From: a virus
DNA length: 23,871 nt
Reading direction: 5' to 3' (one strand)
Virus record (IMG/VR): IMGVR_UViG_3300021424_000233
Span: 1 to 23,871 of that record
How positions within the stretch are numbered: the first letter of the stretch is position 1; every line of letters starts with the position of its first letter. Below the pieces are notes generated by a model that made no database searches, had not been told where the DNA came from, and saw nothing but the letters and a program-made list of their open reading frames with translations. A program made the translations under genes and the position numbers. Shown piece after piece: positions 12,701-21,990 of this stretch.

Positions 12701-15700
12701 CACAGGAACTTCAATAGTTGGTCTGAATACAACAACAAATTACTTGATCAAAAAGATTGATAAAAATTCCTTTAAACTAGCACCAGTAGGATTAGGAACA
12801 ACCACAAAATCATATTATCTTGATTCAGAACAGTATCTTGATTTACAGTCAATTGGTTCTGGTGTTCATTCATTTAACTATGCACCAATTTCAGTTACTA
12901 TAACTGGAAATATTGGCGTATCAACTTTATCTGGACAAGATTTTTCTGCTAAAATTCAACCAATTTTTAGAGGAAGTATAGATTCTATTCACTTAACCTC
13001 AAATGGATTAAATTATGGATCTCAAGAAGTAATAAACTACAATAGGCAACCTATTTTTAGTTTTAGAAGCGGAACAGGAGCAGAATTACTTACTATAGTC
13101 AACAATGAAGGAAAAATTACAGAAGTTTTAGTAACTAGAAATGGATCTGGATATAACACTCCTCCTAATTTGATTATTAATGGAAAAGGAAAATATGCTA
13201 AGTTAACACCAATAATTAAAAATGGCGAGTTAGTTGAAGTTAAAGTTATAAATGGAGGAATTGGTTACGATGAAGGAACCACTGTTGACGTAATATCGGC
13301 AGGTGAAAATTGTAGATTATTTGCAAATATTCAACAATGGACTGTCAATCTTTTCCAAAAATATTTTAATATATTGACCGGCGATGATGGAATTGTAACT
13401 TTATCAGATAGAAATCAATATGGACTACAATACTGCCATCTTTATGCTCCAAGAAAACTGAGACAATCAGTATATGCTAAATCTCAAGATGGGGATACAA
13501 GTGTTGTTAAAGATGTAACTCTTTATGGAATTGCAGATTTAAGAGAAGCAAACAACGAAGAAATATCTTCTACATATCACTCACCAATTATTGGATGGGC
13601 ATATGATGGCAATCCAATTTATGGTCCATATGGATTCTCAACACCAACTGGTGGAACTGCAAAGGTGATGAGATCCGGATATGAGTTGGTAACAAAATCA
13701 AATAGGCCCTCTTTTTCATATTTCCCCCAAGGATTTTTCAATGAGGATTATGAATTTAAAGGATCTGGTGATTTAGATGAACATAATGGAAGATTTTGTG
13801 TAACTCCAGACTATCCAAATGGAGTTTATGCATATTTTTCTACCATAAGTTCTGGTTCAGTAGACACTGATGGACCATTTAAAGGATATAAGAGACCAAC
13901 ATTCCCATATTTTATTGGAACAAGTTTTTATTCTCAACCAAACGATTTTAATTTTAGCAAACAATCAAACCAAGATGAATACAAATTTGGTGATTTTAAA
14001 TGGTTTAGAAATACCGTTAACTATAAGTTAAAGAGTTCAAATAGTTTTTACAAGTATATTTTTAATCCAGATAGGGTTAAAAATCAAACAGTAAATGTCA
14101 ATTATGCTTCAAAAGGAAAAGTAGAGACCATTGGTATTTTAACCGGTGGAACAAATTATAATGTAGGAGATCGATTAATTTTTGATAATTCTGAAACAGG
14201 TGGATTAAATGCCTCTGCAAAAATAGAAAAAGTTTTTGGAAAAAATATTACTAATGTAAGCGCATCTACAACTTCTTTCTCATCAGTAGAATTTGCTACT
14301 TTAGATGGGACAGGACAAGTTATTGGATTTACTACTACTCCACATAGACTAAAAAATCTTGAATTGGTCAATGTATCAGGTTTAAATACTTACTTTTCAA
14401 AATTACAAGGTTCCTATACTTTAGGTATACGAACAGATAATTTTATTACAACTTTAGGAATTGGAACGATTGGAGTAACAGGACTTACCACTTATTTTTA
14501 TCTTTCTGGCATTTTAGAATTCCCTTACATTCGTGAAAATGATATTTTGGGAATAGGAACCCAAGAAAAGGTAAAGGTATTAAATGTAGACACTCCTTCA
14601 GGTAGAATTAGAGTTTTAAGGGAATATAATTCCACCGTAAGTTCTGCTTATACTGCCACTACACCTCTTTATGAAGATCCTAGAAAGTTCAGAATCAATA
14701 CTGGATTTAAAACAGATTATGCATATTCTGTAAATAGAGAAATTTATTTTGATCCTAAAGAGTCTGTTGGAATTGGAACAATTGCTTCAGTTGGAATTGG
14801 AACTACAATCACATTCTCTCTTCCTGGAGTTGGTGCAACTCAAGTATTTGTACCCTATCAATCAATATATCTTCCAAACCATCAATTAAAAACAGGAGAA
14901 AAAGTTTCATATTCAACTTATGGAGAAACTTCAATTTCTATTTTTGATGGAGTTTCATCTTTTGCACTTTCTCAAATTCAAGATTTGTATGTTGCAAATA
15001 TATCCAATAATTTTATTGGAGTATCAACTGTTAAAATTGGATTGGGTAGCACTGGATTTGTTGGAGTTGGTACAACATCCTCTGTTGGTCTTTTATTCTT
15101 TAAAAATTTTGGTACAGGAAGTTATCACAGTTTTAAAACAAAAAGAGAAGTAATTTCAGGAGAAATTTCCAAAAATATAGTAACAGTATCAACAGCCTCT
15201 ACTCATGGATTAAATATTGGGGACAAAATTGAATTGACCTCTATTCCAAAGAATGAAGAGACAATAGTAGTACAATATAATGATACTAATAGAAGAGTTG
15301 TATTTAAACCACAGTCATTTACTGCAGGCAATGTTGACACTGTTGAGGATACGATTTATATTCAAAACCATGAATTAAAAACAGGCGATAAAGTAATCTA
15401 CACCTCTTCATCTCCATCTGGAGGATTATCAAATCAAAAAATTTATTATATTTTATATTACACCAAAGACAAAGTTAGACTTTGCGCTACAGAATATGAT
15501 TTGAATTTAAATATTCCAAATTATATCAATATAACCAGTGCTTCTGGCGGAACTTTATCATTAATCAATCCACAATTAAACGTATATAGAAATAAAATTA
15601 TCAAATTTAATTTATCAGATCCTTCACTGTCTTATCTAAACGGACCAACTTTATACTCTGCTTTTGAACTCAATTTCTACAGAGATTCTGAGTGCAAGTA

Positions 15701-18700
15701 TAAATTAGAGGGAACAGGATTCTCAAATAAATTTGAAGTTGTTGGAAGTGGTAGAGTTGGGATTGACACAACTGCAAATGTTTCAATTATCTTGAATGAT
15801 GAAGTTCCTAATAATTTCTTCTACAAGTTAGAAAGTGTAAATAAAGACTTCATTGGAAATATAAAGAAAGAATTAATTGTTGACTCTGATGTTTATAATC
15901 ACAACCAAATCAACTTAATTTCTAGCAAATATTCTGGGACTCATAGAGTTACAGGAATTGGAACCACAAACACATTTACATTCGATTTATTACAATATCC
16001 AGAACAAAGTTTATATAATCAAACTACGTCAAATATTTTTTATAAGACAAACTCTTTAACAGCTTACGGTGCAATATCGGACGTAACAGTTACAAATGGT
16101 GGAAGTAACTATGAATTTACTCCAGAAGTAAGTTCAACATTAACCACTTATGGTTCAGGAGCAATTTTTGAGGCAAATAGTAAATCAATAGGAAATATTG
16201 TAAAAAATCAAATTGAAGATATTGGATTTGATTATCCAACAGATCTTACCCTAAGTCCATCTCTAAATCTTCCAGAAATACTTCAAATTGAACCACTAAC
16301 ATCATTCAAAACTATTGGTATTTCATCTGCAGGTAAAAATTATCTTACTCCTCCTGGGTTGGTGGTAATTGATGGATATACTAAACAAATAGTTGCAAAT
16401 GTTGATTTAAGATATGAAATAGGTGCAACATCTGTTAAGATAGCAAAAAATACTTATGGTATGTTTAATACCACACCAACTATAATTCCAATTAATAACT
16501 CTAACGGTGTTGGTATTAATATTATAACATATAATGCAACAACAAAAAATGTAACCGTAGGATTTAATACTGGATTTAGTGATGCTTTTCCTTTCTCAGT
16601 TGGTGATAAGGTATTAATTGAAAACACTAGTGTAGGTGTTGGATCCACTGCTAGAGGATTTAATTCTTCTGAATATGGATATGAGTTATTCACACTCACA
16701 GCAGTAAATCCAGCTTTAGGTGGAAACACTGGTTCAGTCACATATAATTTAACAAATTATCTTAAGACAAATGAATTTCCCGGTGTATTTGATCCTTTGA
16801 CTTCAAAAGGTAGAATTATTAATCGAAATGAATTTCCAGTCTTTAGTATTGAATTAAAGAAAAACAATTACTTTATCGAAGAAGAAGTTTCTTCTCAGTC
16901 TGGAATTGGTATTGTTGAAAGTTGGAATAATAAGATTGAATATCTAAAAGTATCAACAGATAGTGATTTTCAACTGGGAGAAATATTAACAGGGAAGTCT
17001 TCAAATACAAGAGGAGTTATTAAGAAAAAAATTGAATTTGATTCATTTATAAAATTAGGATCTTCATCACAAGTCAATAAAGGTTGGATCTATGATACCG
17101 GCGTTTTAAATAACAACGTTCAAAGAATCGCAGATAACAATTACTATCAATATTTCTCATATTCGCTCAAGTCTAGAATTCCAATTGAAACCTGGAATGA
17201 CTCTGTTCAAACATTAAATCATACCTCTGGATTTTTAAAGTTCTCAGATTTGATGATTGAAAATCAAGATGAAGATAAAAATTCTGCAAAGATTTTTGCT
17301 GATAGTAGTATAACTGACGTTGTTGTTGATATTATAGGAAGTGGAGATGTAAATTGTGTTTATGTCTTTGATCTTGCGACAGAAAAAACTTCCAGAATAG
17401 GAACCGGTTTAGTTTCAAATGAAATTATCTTACAAAATAGAATTTTAACAGATTATTTTGAATCAATTGGAAACAGAGTTCTAATTATTGATGATATTAG
17501 CAATCAGTTTAATAATACTGCCAGACCAACCAGATTTAGTGTGATTAATGAGTTTACATTAACTTCAGCAAGAACTAAAAAGTATTTTACTTATGTGAGA
17601 GATAAGAGATTTACTTCAGAAAGACAAATTCTTTTAGTTTCTCTCTTACATGATAATGTAAATGGTTATCTGAATCAATATGGTAGAGTTGAAACTTATT
17701 TGGACTTAGGATCTTTTGATTTTAGCGTAAGTGGTTCTCTTGGTCAACTCACATTCTACCCAATTAAATATTCAGTTAATGATTATGACATTTCTTGCGT
17801 ATCTCATGACCTTAAGAGTAACTTAGTTGGTGTCGGTCAGAGCAATCTAGGAAATGTAGTAAACATTAAATCAGGACAAACTTCAATTTCTTCTGGATCA
17901 TCCTCTGCTACAAATATTGTTTCAATTGCAGATACATATCGCTCTGCAAAAATTTTAGTGGAAATTGGAACAACAAATGAATCTTACTATGAGTTTGACG
18001 AACTCAATATTATTCAAGACGGAACAAATGTTGAGTTAATTGAATATGGACAATTAACATCAAATAATTTACAACCAGAATCTTCCCCTGGATTGGGAAC
18101 GTATATTCCATATTTTGACGGATCAAACTTCAAAGTAGATTTTAAACCAAATTCTGCTCTTGGAATTGGTGTCACAATCAATACATTCACCATTTCAATT
18201 GCAAGTTCTACTTCAGCATCAACTGGAATAGGCACAGATGAATTAAATACTGGTTACATAAGTTCTGGAATTGCATCAATTACTGCGTCTGCTTCTCCTT
18301 TAGAAACTGTTATCACAGAATATCCAAATAATCATTCATGCGCTTATTATATTGTAAGTGTTGAGGATACAACAAATCAAAGATATCAAATATCTGAGGT
18401 TGTTGTAGCTGATGACGGAACAGAGGCATCAATAACAGAATATGGAATTGTTCAAACACATTCTTCACTTGGGACTGTTGGTGCTGCAGTTAGCACAAAC
18501 GGAACTCAAATTACGTTTACAGCAGAACCAAATATTGACGTACAAGTTAGAGTTTTCCAAAATGCATTGAGTTTTAATAAAGAAAGTATTTCTAAAAACT
18601 CAATTAATTTTGTTAATGCTGAAATAATAAGTGGTTATGGAAATTATGAAGGAACTGATAGATCTATTAAGAGAAGTTTTGAATTAACTCACAAGCAAAA

Positions 18701-21700
18701 TCCAATTTTCTTAAGATATTTTAATGGTAGTAGTTCTGCAATTGTAAATATTGGATCTGATACAATTACAATACCAGATCATTATTATGTAACTGGGGAA
18801 AAAGTTAGATATTCACACGCTGGTGCAGGAACAACTCAAGCAATTGGTATTGCACAAACAGTTGTTACTGGAATAGGAACAACCGACAAACTTCCATCAA
18901 CTGTTTATATTGTTAAAGTAAATGAAAGTACAATTAAACTTGCGAGAAGTGCAACAGATGCATTGAAAGCAAATCCAATTGTGTTCAATATCACCTCTGT
19001 TGGTATTGGAACTTCGCATTCATTAACGGCGACAAATCAAAATGCTAAGAATATTATTGCAATTGATAATTATTTCCAGTCACCTATTGTTGGAACTGCA
19101 ATAACAACGACTTTAGTAAAAGACATAACAACAGTTGATAATAGATTAACCTTCTCAGGAATTACCTCATTCTTTGGCGGCAATCTAATTCAAATTAATA
19201 ATGAGATAATGAAGATCAATACTGTTGGTTTAGGTAGCACTAATGTAATTTTAGTTGATCGTCCTTGGATGGGTACAGGATTATCGACGCACTCTGCTGG
19301 AGATTTGATCAAAATAATTGATGGAAACTACAATATTATAGAAAATACGATTCACTTTGCAGAAGCTCCTTATGGTCCAACTCCCATAGGATCAACAACG
19401 AATCCTCCAAATGAAAGAGATTGGACAGGAATAACTACTTATTCAACTTTCCAAGGTAGAACATTTTTAAGAAGTGGAATTCCAAATACCGCACAAGAAA
19501 CTTATGAAACCAATTATATTTTTGATGGAATATCAAATCAATTCACAGGTATTGGTAAAACATTTACCCTAACCTCAAATAATCAAAACATAACAGGATT
19601 CTCTACAAACAATGCAGTCGTTTTAATCAATGGAATTTTTCAAGGTCCTCAAGGATCTCAGGCAGAACCAGAAGATTATACGCTCATTGAAAGTGCGGGT
19701 ATTTCAAGTATTAGATTTGTAGGTACAGCATCTTCTGTTGGATATGATGTTAATAATGCAAATATTCCTGTTGGTGGAATAATTGTTTCTGTTGGATCTA
19801 CAAATGGATTTGGATTGCAACCTCTTGTTGCTGCTGGTGGAACAGCAGTTGTTTCTGCTGCCGGCACAATTTCTTCCATTAGTATTGGTAATAGTGGATC
19901 TGGATATAGAATTGGTATTCAGACAGTTGTAAATGTAGGTGTTCAAACCTCAAGTACAGGAACTCCTAGCATAACCTTTATTGGCACAGCATCTGTAAGC
20001 AATGGTCGTATTATTGGGGTTGCGATCACAAATCCAGGAATAGGATATACAAGATCAAATCCACCTAATGTTATATTTGATTCTCCATTATCATATTCAA
20101 ATATTCCTTTAATTTACAGTTCCTCTTCTATACAAGGAATAGGTACTCAAGCAAAGGTAGATGTTGTTGTTGGACAGGGATCTAGTGTAATTGACTTTAC
20201 AATTACAAATACAGGATATGGATATGGTCAGGGTCAAATTTTAACAGTTCAAATTGGAGGAAATTCTGGAATACCAACAGATGTTTCAAAACCATATTCT
20301 GAATTCCAAATTACTATAGACAAAACATATAATGATTTCTTCTCTGGTTGGGTGCTAGGAGAACTTCAAGTTCTTGATAGTTTTGAAGATTTATTTGATG
20401 GAGTTTCTAAAAAGTTCCCATTAAAACTTGACGGAGGTCTTGTAACAATTAGAGCAGCTAAAGGTTCAAATATTGATGTTAAAGCAACACTTCTGGTATT
20501 CATTAATGATGTTCTTCAAAAACCAGGAGAAGCATATTATTTTGAAGGAGGAAGTGTAATTGAGTTTAGTGAGGCTCCTAAAAATGGAGACTTTGTTAAA
20601 GTTTTATTCTATAAAGGTAGTGGATCAATTGATGTTGTTTTTAGGGATGTCCTGGAAACAATTAAAGTTGGTGATGAGGTTACGTTGAATTATGAACCTG
20701 GATTTGGACAAGGACCTGGATTACAACAAGACGAGAGAGTCGTTATTGGTATTAATACAACTGATTCATTAGAAACAAATCCATATTCTGGTCCAGGAAT
20801 AACAACAAATGATACATTGATTAGACCATTAAAGTGGTGCAAACAAACTTCTGATAAAATTATCAATGGTAGAATTGTAGGAAAAGATAGAATTCAATAT
20901 GAACCCCTAATCAATCCATCATCTTATTTGATCAATGGAGTAGGAATAGGTTCAACAACTGTGTATGTTGATAACGTTAAACCTTTCTTTGATGCCCAAA
21001 ATGAAAGTCCTCTATTAAGTTTCCAAAAGCAAATAACATTTACTTCTCAAGATTCACTGGTAGCAGCGGCAGCCACAGCAGTTGCTTCCGCAGCAGGATT
21101 ACTTACTTCTATTACCATTACCAATGGTGGTTATGGTTATTCATCTTCTCCAATAGTAACAATTGCTGCTCCAGTTGGATTGGCAGTCACTTATAAAGCA
21201 ACTGCATCTTCTACAATCTCTTCTGGAGTTGTAAATTCAATTTCTGTCGTAAGTAATGGAATTGGGTATTCTAGTTCTAATCCACCAACAGTTCTTATTG
21301 AACCTCCAACTTTATTAAATGAAACTGTAAATATTACATCATACTCTGGCGATTCTGGTGTTATTGTTGGTGTTGGAACAACAACACTTGAAGCAATATT
21401 TGACTTGTTTATTCCTACTGACTCTTTCTTAAGGAATTCAACTCTAGTTGGTTCTGCTATTACAATTAGTGGCATTTCTACAGGAGATTTCTTCGTCATC
21501 TATAACTCAAATGTTGGACAAGCTTCAACATCCATTAACTCTTTCAGTAGTTCTAATCAAATTATTGGTATTGGAACACAATTCTTGGATAATGTTTATC
21601 AAGTTTCCTCTGTACAAAATATTGCAGTTAATATTATTGGAATTGGAACGACACACGTAAGAAGAGTTCATGCAAAAACTGGTATCAGCACTGTTGATTT

Positions 21701-21956
21701 TAGTTCTACCCTCATAACATTTGATTCAACTGCATATGAATTCAGTTCTATAGGAATTGGATTTGGATCTGGAACTTTCTTAGGAATTTCTACTTCAAAT
21801 TACTTCGGAAATTTCAGTTGGGGTAAAATTGCATTATCAGAACCTCTTGAGAATGGGACATTTAATTCTTACACTTTAAGAGGCACTGGTGGAATAACAA
21901 CATCAACCTTAGTAAATCGTACTGCTCCACTGAAGTATCTGAACTATACTAGTTAA
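9795..21956 (+). CDS. Giant baseplate/tail structural protein with YHYH domain (4053 residues)
   Basis: This gene fills half the window. The N-terminal part (about 1-230) has LVEFLKQYYISQEYQGA and DFYDSKGTDESFKILFGALY, wording I recall from large cyanophage baseplate proteins in the slot occupied by gp7 in T4. Residues about 1208-1350 form a YHYH-type domain: SPIIGWAYDGNPIYGPYG (1263-1280), then GRFCVTPDYPNGVYAYF (1332-1348). The rest is mostly beta-type sequence with repeated motifs: an [ST]NxGxxY...P pattern in about 14 places, an H-x-L-x-TG[DE]-x-V-x-YS pattern in about 8, and many GIGTT runs. Near residue 3570, LVFINDVLQKPGEAYYFEGG resembles phage fibre modules. It probably builds the outer baseplate or side fibres. 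T4 gp7 is only about 1030 residues. I see no frameshift. Confidence 0.95.
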   Translation: MSETRVKIQSIVENQIPDFLAEESPLLVEFLKQYYISQEYQGASVDLIQNIDTYLKLEKNVLIKEFTYLSADLASTDTRINAGALGVGGLISTFTKGFPDKYGLLLIDNEIITYEYKTDFTFENCKRGFSGITSYKKPNVSDELTFKSSVAESHKKEAKIYNLSSLFLQEFFAKIKKQFIPGFSERSLDSDLNKRSFILNATDFYDSKGTDESFKILFGALYGEQVKVIKPRDFLFRPSDAGYRRTKDLVVKSIEGNPLDLLNKTLYQDKYTDYGIDNSYASVTDVEKIFLGGEEYFKLSFDYDYNKDLILEGSLYGNFSLHPKTRIVSQVSSGSNVIDVDSTVGFPTSGTLVTKYSSGSEATLTYSGKSVTQFYNVKNAISTILPETEINLDVYAYGYAGITTGEKIKVRIGSVLNEVVIPKDTYLFAKNDTARIKTLGISSSTIRRSNWIDNVSNEYKVSSFILQDSSNFTYDVTVFDSHNFRIGDRLKITDSTSVSKDSSVVDVLDNKRFSIRGQGQLNPNLFYNVSRYISKPNSSSYPELNFNTANIQNVYTNYSDEVLVASSSIPFYNNQLLNPYNKKVTFSGSFSGEILQITPGFDHGFYTGDKVYYSPEKISTERVDADGNVITSTRIGSKFSELIEGLYYVKRIDATRISLAKSPSNLADNNLISVSGIVTSNSISYYDFANKNLQAQNILREVKQPVNKSGNYITNPGRTGILINGVEILNYKSSETVFYGQIGNIDVSAQGSGYDVINPPSLEISDSQGIGATGICAVNGSLQRIEIINPGFDYVNKPFVTITGGNGKNASAEINMVSVEHNSFFNADSTSTNVNVFTDTIGFSTYHKFRDYERVIYLTDGQKGIAGLTTASSYYVSVIDGFSIKLHEKQNEAISGINTVNLNDYGTGIHRFKAAVRKEVISEIIVTNSGSDYQNKQRTATPVGINTALDTINIESHGYLTGEEITYSTTGTSIVGLNTTTNYLIKKIDKNSFKLAPVGLGTTTKSYYLDSEQYLDLQSIGSGVHSFNYAPISVTITGNIGVSTLSGQDFSAKIQPIFRGSIDSIHLTSNGLNYGSQEVINYNRQPIFSFRSGTGAELLTIVNNEGKITEVLVTRNGSGYNTPPNLIINGKGKYAKLTPIIKNGELVEVKVINGGIGYDEGTTVDVISAGENCRLFANIQQWTVNLFQKYFNILTGDDGIVTLSDRNQYGLQYCHLYAPRKLRQSVYAKSQDGDTSVVKDVTLYGIADLREANNEEISSTYHSPIIGWAYDGNPIYGPYGFSTPTGGTAKVMRSGYELVTKSNRPSFSYFPQGFFNEDYEFKGSGDLDEHNGRFCVTPDYPNGVYAYFSTISSGSVDTDGPFKGYKRPTFPYFIGTSFYSQPNDFNFSKQSNQDEYKFGDFKWFRNTVNYKLKSSNSFYKYIFNPDRVKNQTVNVNYASKGKVETIGILTGGTNYNVGDRLIFDNSETGGLNASAKIEKVFGKNITNVSASTTSFSSVEFATLDGTGQVIGFTTTPHRLKNLELVNVSGLNTYFSKLQGSYTLGIRTDNFITTLGIGTIGVTGLTTYFYLSGILEFPYIRENDILGIGTQEKVKVLNVDTPSGRIRVLREYNSTVSSAYTATTPLYEDPRKFRINTGFKTDYAYSVNREIYFDPKESVGIGTIASVGIGTTITFSLPGVGATQVFVPYQSIYLPNHQLKTGEKVSYSTYGETSISIFDGVSSFALSQIQDLYVANISNNFIGVSTVKIGLGSTGFVGVGTTSSVGLLFFKNFGTGSYHSFKTKREVISGEISKNIVTVSTASTHGLNIGDKIELTSIPKNEETIVVQYNDTNRRVVFKPQSFTAGNVDTVEDTIYIQNHELKTGDKVIYTSSSPSGGLSNQKIYYILYYTKDKVRLCATEYDLNLNIPNYINITSASGGTLSLINPQLNVYRNKIIKFNLSDPSLSYLNGPTLYSAFELNFYRDSECKYKLEGTGFSNKFEVVGSGRVGIDTTANVSIILNDEVPNNFFYKLESVNKDFIGNIKKELIVDSDVYNHNQINLISSKYSGTHRVTGIGTTNTFTFDLLQYPEQSLYNQTTSNIFYKTNSLTAYGAISDVTVTNGGSNYEFTPEVSSTLTTYGSGAIFEANSKSIGNIVKNQIEDIGFDYPTDLTLSPSLNLPEILQIEPLTSFKTIGISSAGKNYLTPPGLVVIDGYTKQIVANVDLRYEIGATSVKIAKNTYGMFNTTPTIIPINNSNGVGINIITYNATTKNVTVGFNTGFSDAFPFSVGDKVLIENTSVGVGSTARGFNSSEYGYELFTLTAVNPALGGNTGSVTYNLTNYLKTNEFPGVFDPLTSKGRIINRNEFPVFSIELKKNNYFIEEEVSSQSGIGIVESWNNKIEYLKVSTDSDFQLGEILTGKSSNTRGVIKKKIEFDSFIKLGSSSQVNKGWIYDTGVLNNNVQRIADNNYYQYFSYSLKSRIPIETWNDSVQTLNHTSGFLKFSDLMIENQDEDKNSAKIFADSSITDVVVDIIGSGDVNCVYVFDLATEKTSRIGTGLVSNEIILQNRILTDYFESIGNRVLIIDDISNQFNNTARPTRFSVINEFTLTSARTKKYFTYVRDKRFTSERQILLVSLLHDNVNGYLNQYGRVETYLDLGSFDFSVSGSLGQLTFYPIKYSVNDYDISCVSHDLKSNLVGVGQSNLGNVVNIKSGQTSISSGSSSATNIVSIADTYRSAKILVEIGTTNESYYEFDELNIIQDGTNVELIEYGQLTSNNLQPESSPGLGTYIPYFDGSNFKVDFKPNSALGIGVTINTFTISIASSTSASTGIGTDELNTGYISSGIASITASASPLETVITEYPNNHSCAYYIVSVEDTTNQRYQISEVVVADDGTEASITEYGIVQTHSSLGTVGAAVSTNGTQITFTAEPNIDVQVRVFQNALSFNKESISKNSINFVNAEIISGYGNYEGTDRSIKRSFELTHKQNPIFLRYFNGSSSAIVNIGSDTITIPDHYYVTGEKVRYSHAGAGTTQAIGIAQTVVTGIGTTDKLPSTVYIVKVNESTIKLARSATDALKANPIVFNITSVGIGTSHSLTATNQNAKNIIAIDNYFQSPIVGTAITTTLVKDITTVDNRLTFSGITSFFGGNLIQINNEIMKINTVGLGSTNVILVDRPWMGTGLSTHSAGDLIKIIDGNYNIIENTIHFAEAPYGPTPIGSTTNPPNERDWTGITTYSTFQGRTFLRSGIPNTAQETYETNYIFDGISNQFTGIGKTFTLTSNNQNITGFSTNNAVVLINGIFQGPQGSQAEPEDYTLIESAGISSIRFVGTASSVGYDVNNANIPVGGIIVSVGSTNGFGLQPLVAAGGTAVVSAAGTISSISIGNSGSGYRIGIQTVVNVGVQTSSTGTPSITFIGTASVSNGRIIGVAITNPGIGYTRSNPPNVIFDSPLSYSNIPLIYSSSSIQGIGTQAKVDVVVGQGSSVIDFTITNTGYGYGQGQILTVQIGGNSGIPTDVSKPYSEFQITIDKTYNDFFSGWVLGELQVLDSFEDLFDGVSKKFPLKLDGGLVTIRAAKGSNIDVKATLLVFINDVLQKPGEAYYFEGGSVIEFSEAPKNGDFVKVLFYKGSGSIDVVFRDVLETIKVGDEVTLNYEPGFGQGPGLQQDERVVIGINTTDSLETNPYSGPGITTNDTLIRPLKWCKQTSDKIINGRIVGKDRIQYEPLINPSSYLINGVGIGSTTVYVDNVKPFFDAQNESPLLSFQKQITFTSQDSLVAAAATAVASAAGLLTSITITNGGYGYSSSPIVTIAAPVGLAVTYKATASSTISSGVVNSISVVSNGIGYSSSNPPTVLIEPPTLLNETVNITSYSGDSGVIVGVGTTTLEAIFDLFIPTDSFLRNSTLVGSAITISGISTGDFFVIYNSNVGQASTSINSFSSSNQIIGIGTQFLDNVYQVSSVQNIAVNIIGIGTTHVRRVHAKTGISTVDFSSTLITFDSTAYEFSSIGIGFGSGTFLGISTSNYFGNFSWGKIALSEPLENGTFNSYTLRGTGGITTSTLVNRTAPLKYLNYTS
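14766..14803 (+). repeat. Tandem GTTGGAATTGGAAC units coding for VGIGT
   Basis: Two identical 14-base units start at 14766 and 14790, a period of 24 bases, and encode VGIGT twice. It is the clearest DNA-level example of the many GIGT coding repeats in the giant gene. Confidence 0.75.
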
Positions 21957-21962
21957 CTTTAA

Positions 21963-21971
21963 AAATAAATA
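21963..21971 (+). promoter_or_regulatory. T4-late-type promoter box before the fibre-like gene
   Basis: AAATAAATA lies between the giant gene's stop and the fibre-like gene, 28 bases before its ATG. The box-to-start distance is almost the same as before gp25, which supports both calls. Confidence 0.65.
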
Positions 21972-21990
21972 AAAGAAAACCTAACATAAA

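Noticed and set aside
18014-18235. Minus-strand open frames inside the giant gene and the fibre-like gene (also near 14156, 16454, 19676, 21191 and 22773).
   Set aside because: They arise from the low stop frequency opposite a repetitive Gly/Thr/Ser coding pattern. They have no ribosome binding sites and lie wholly within recognised genes.
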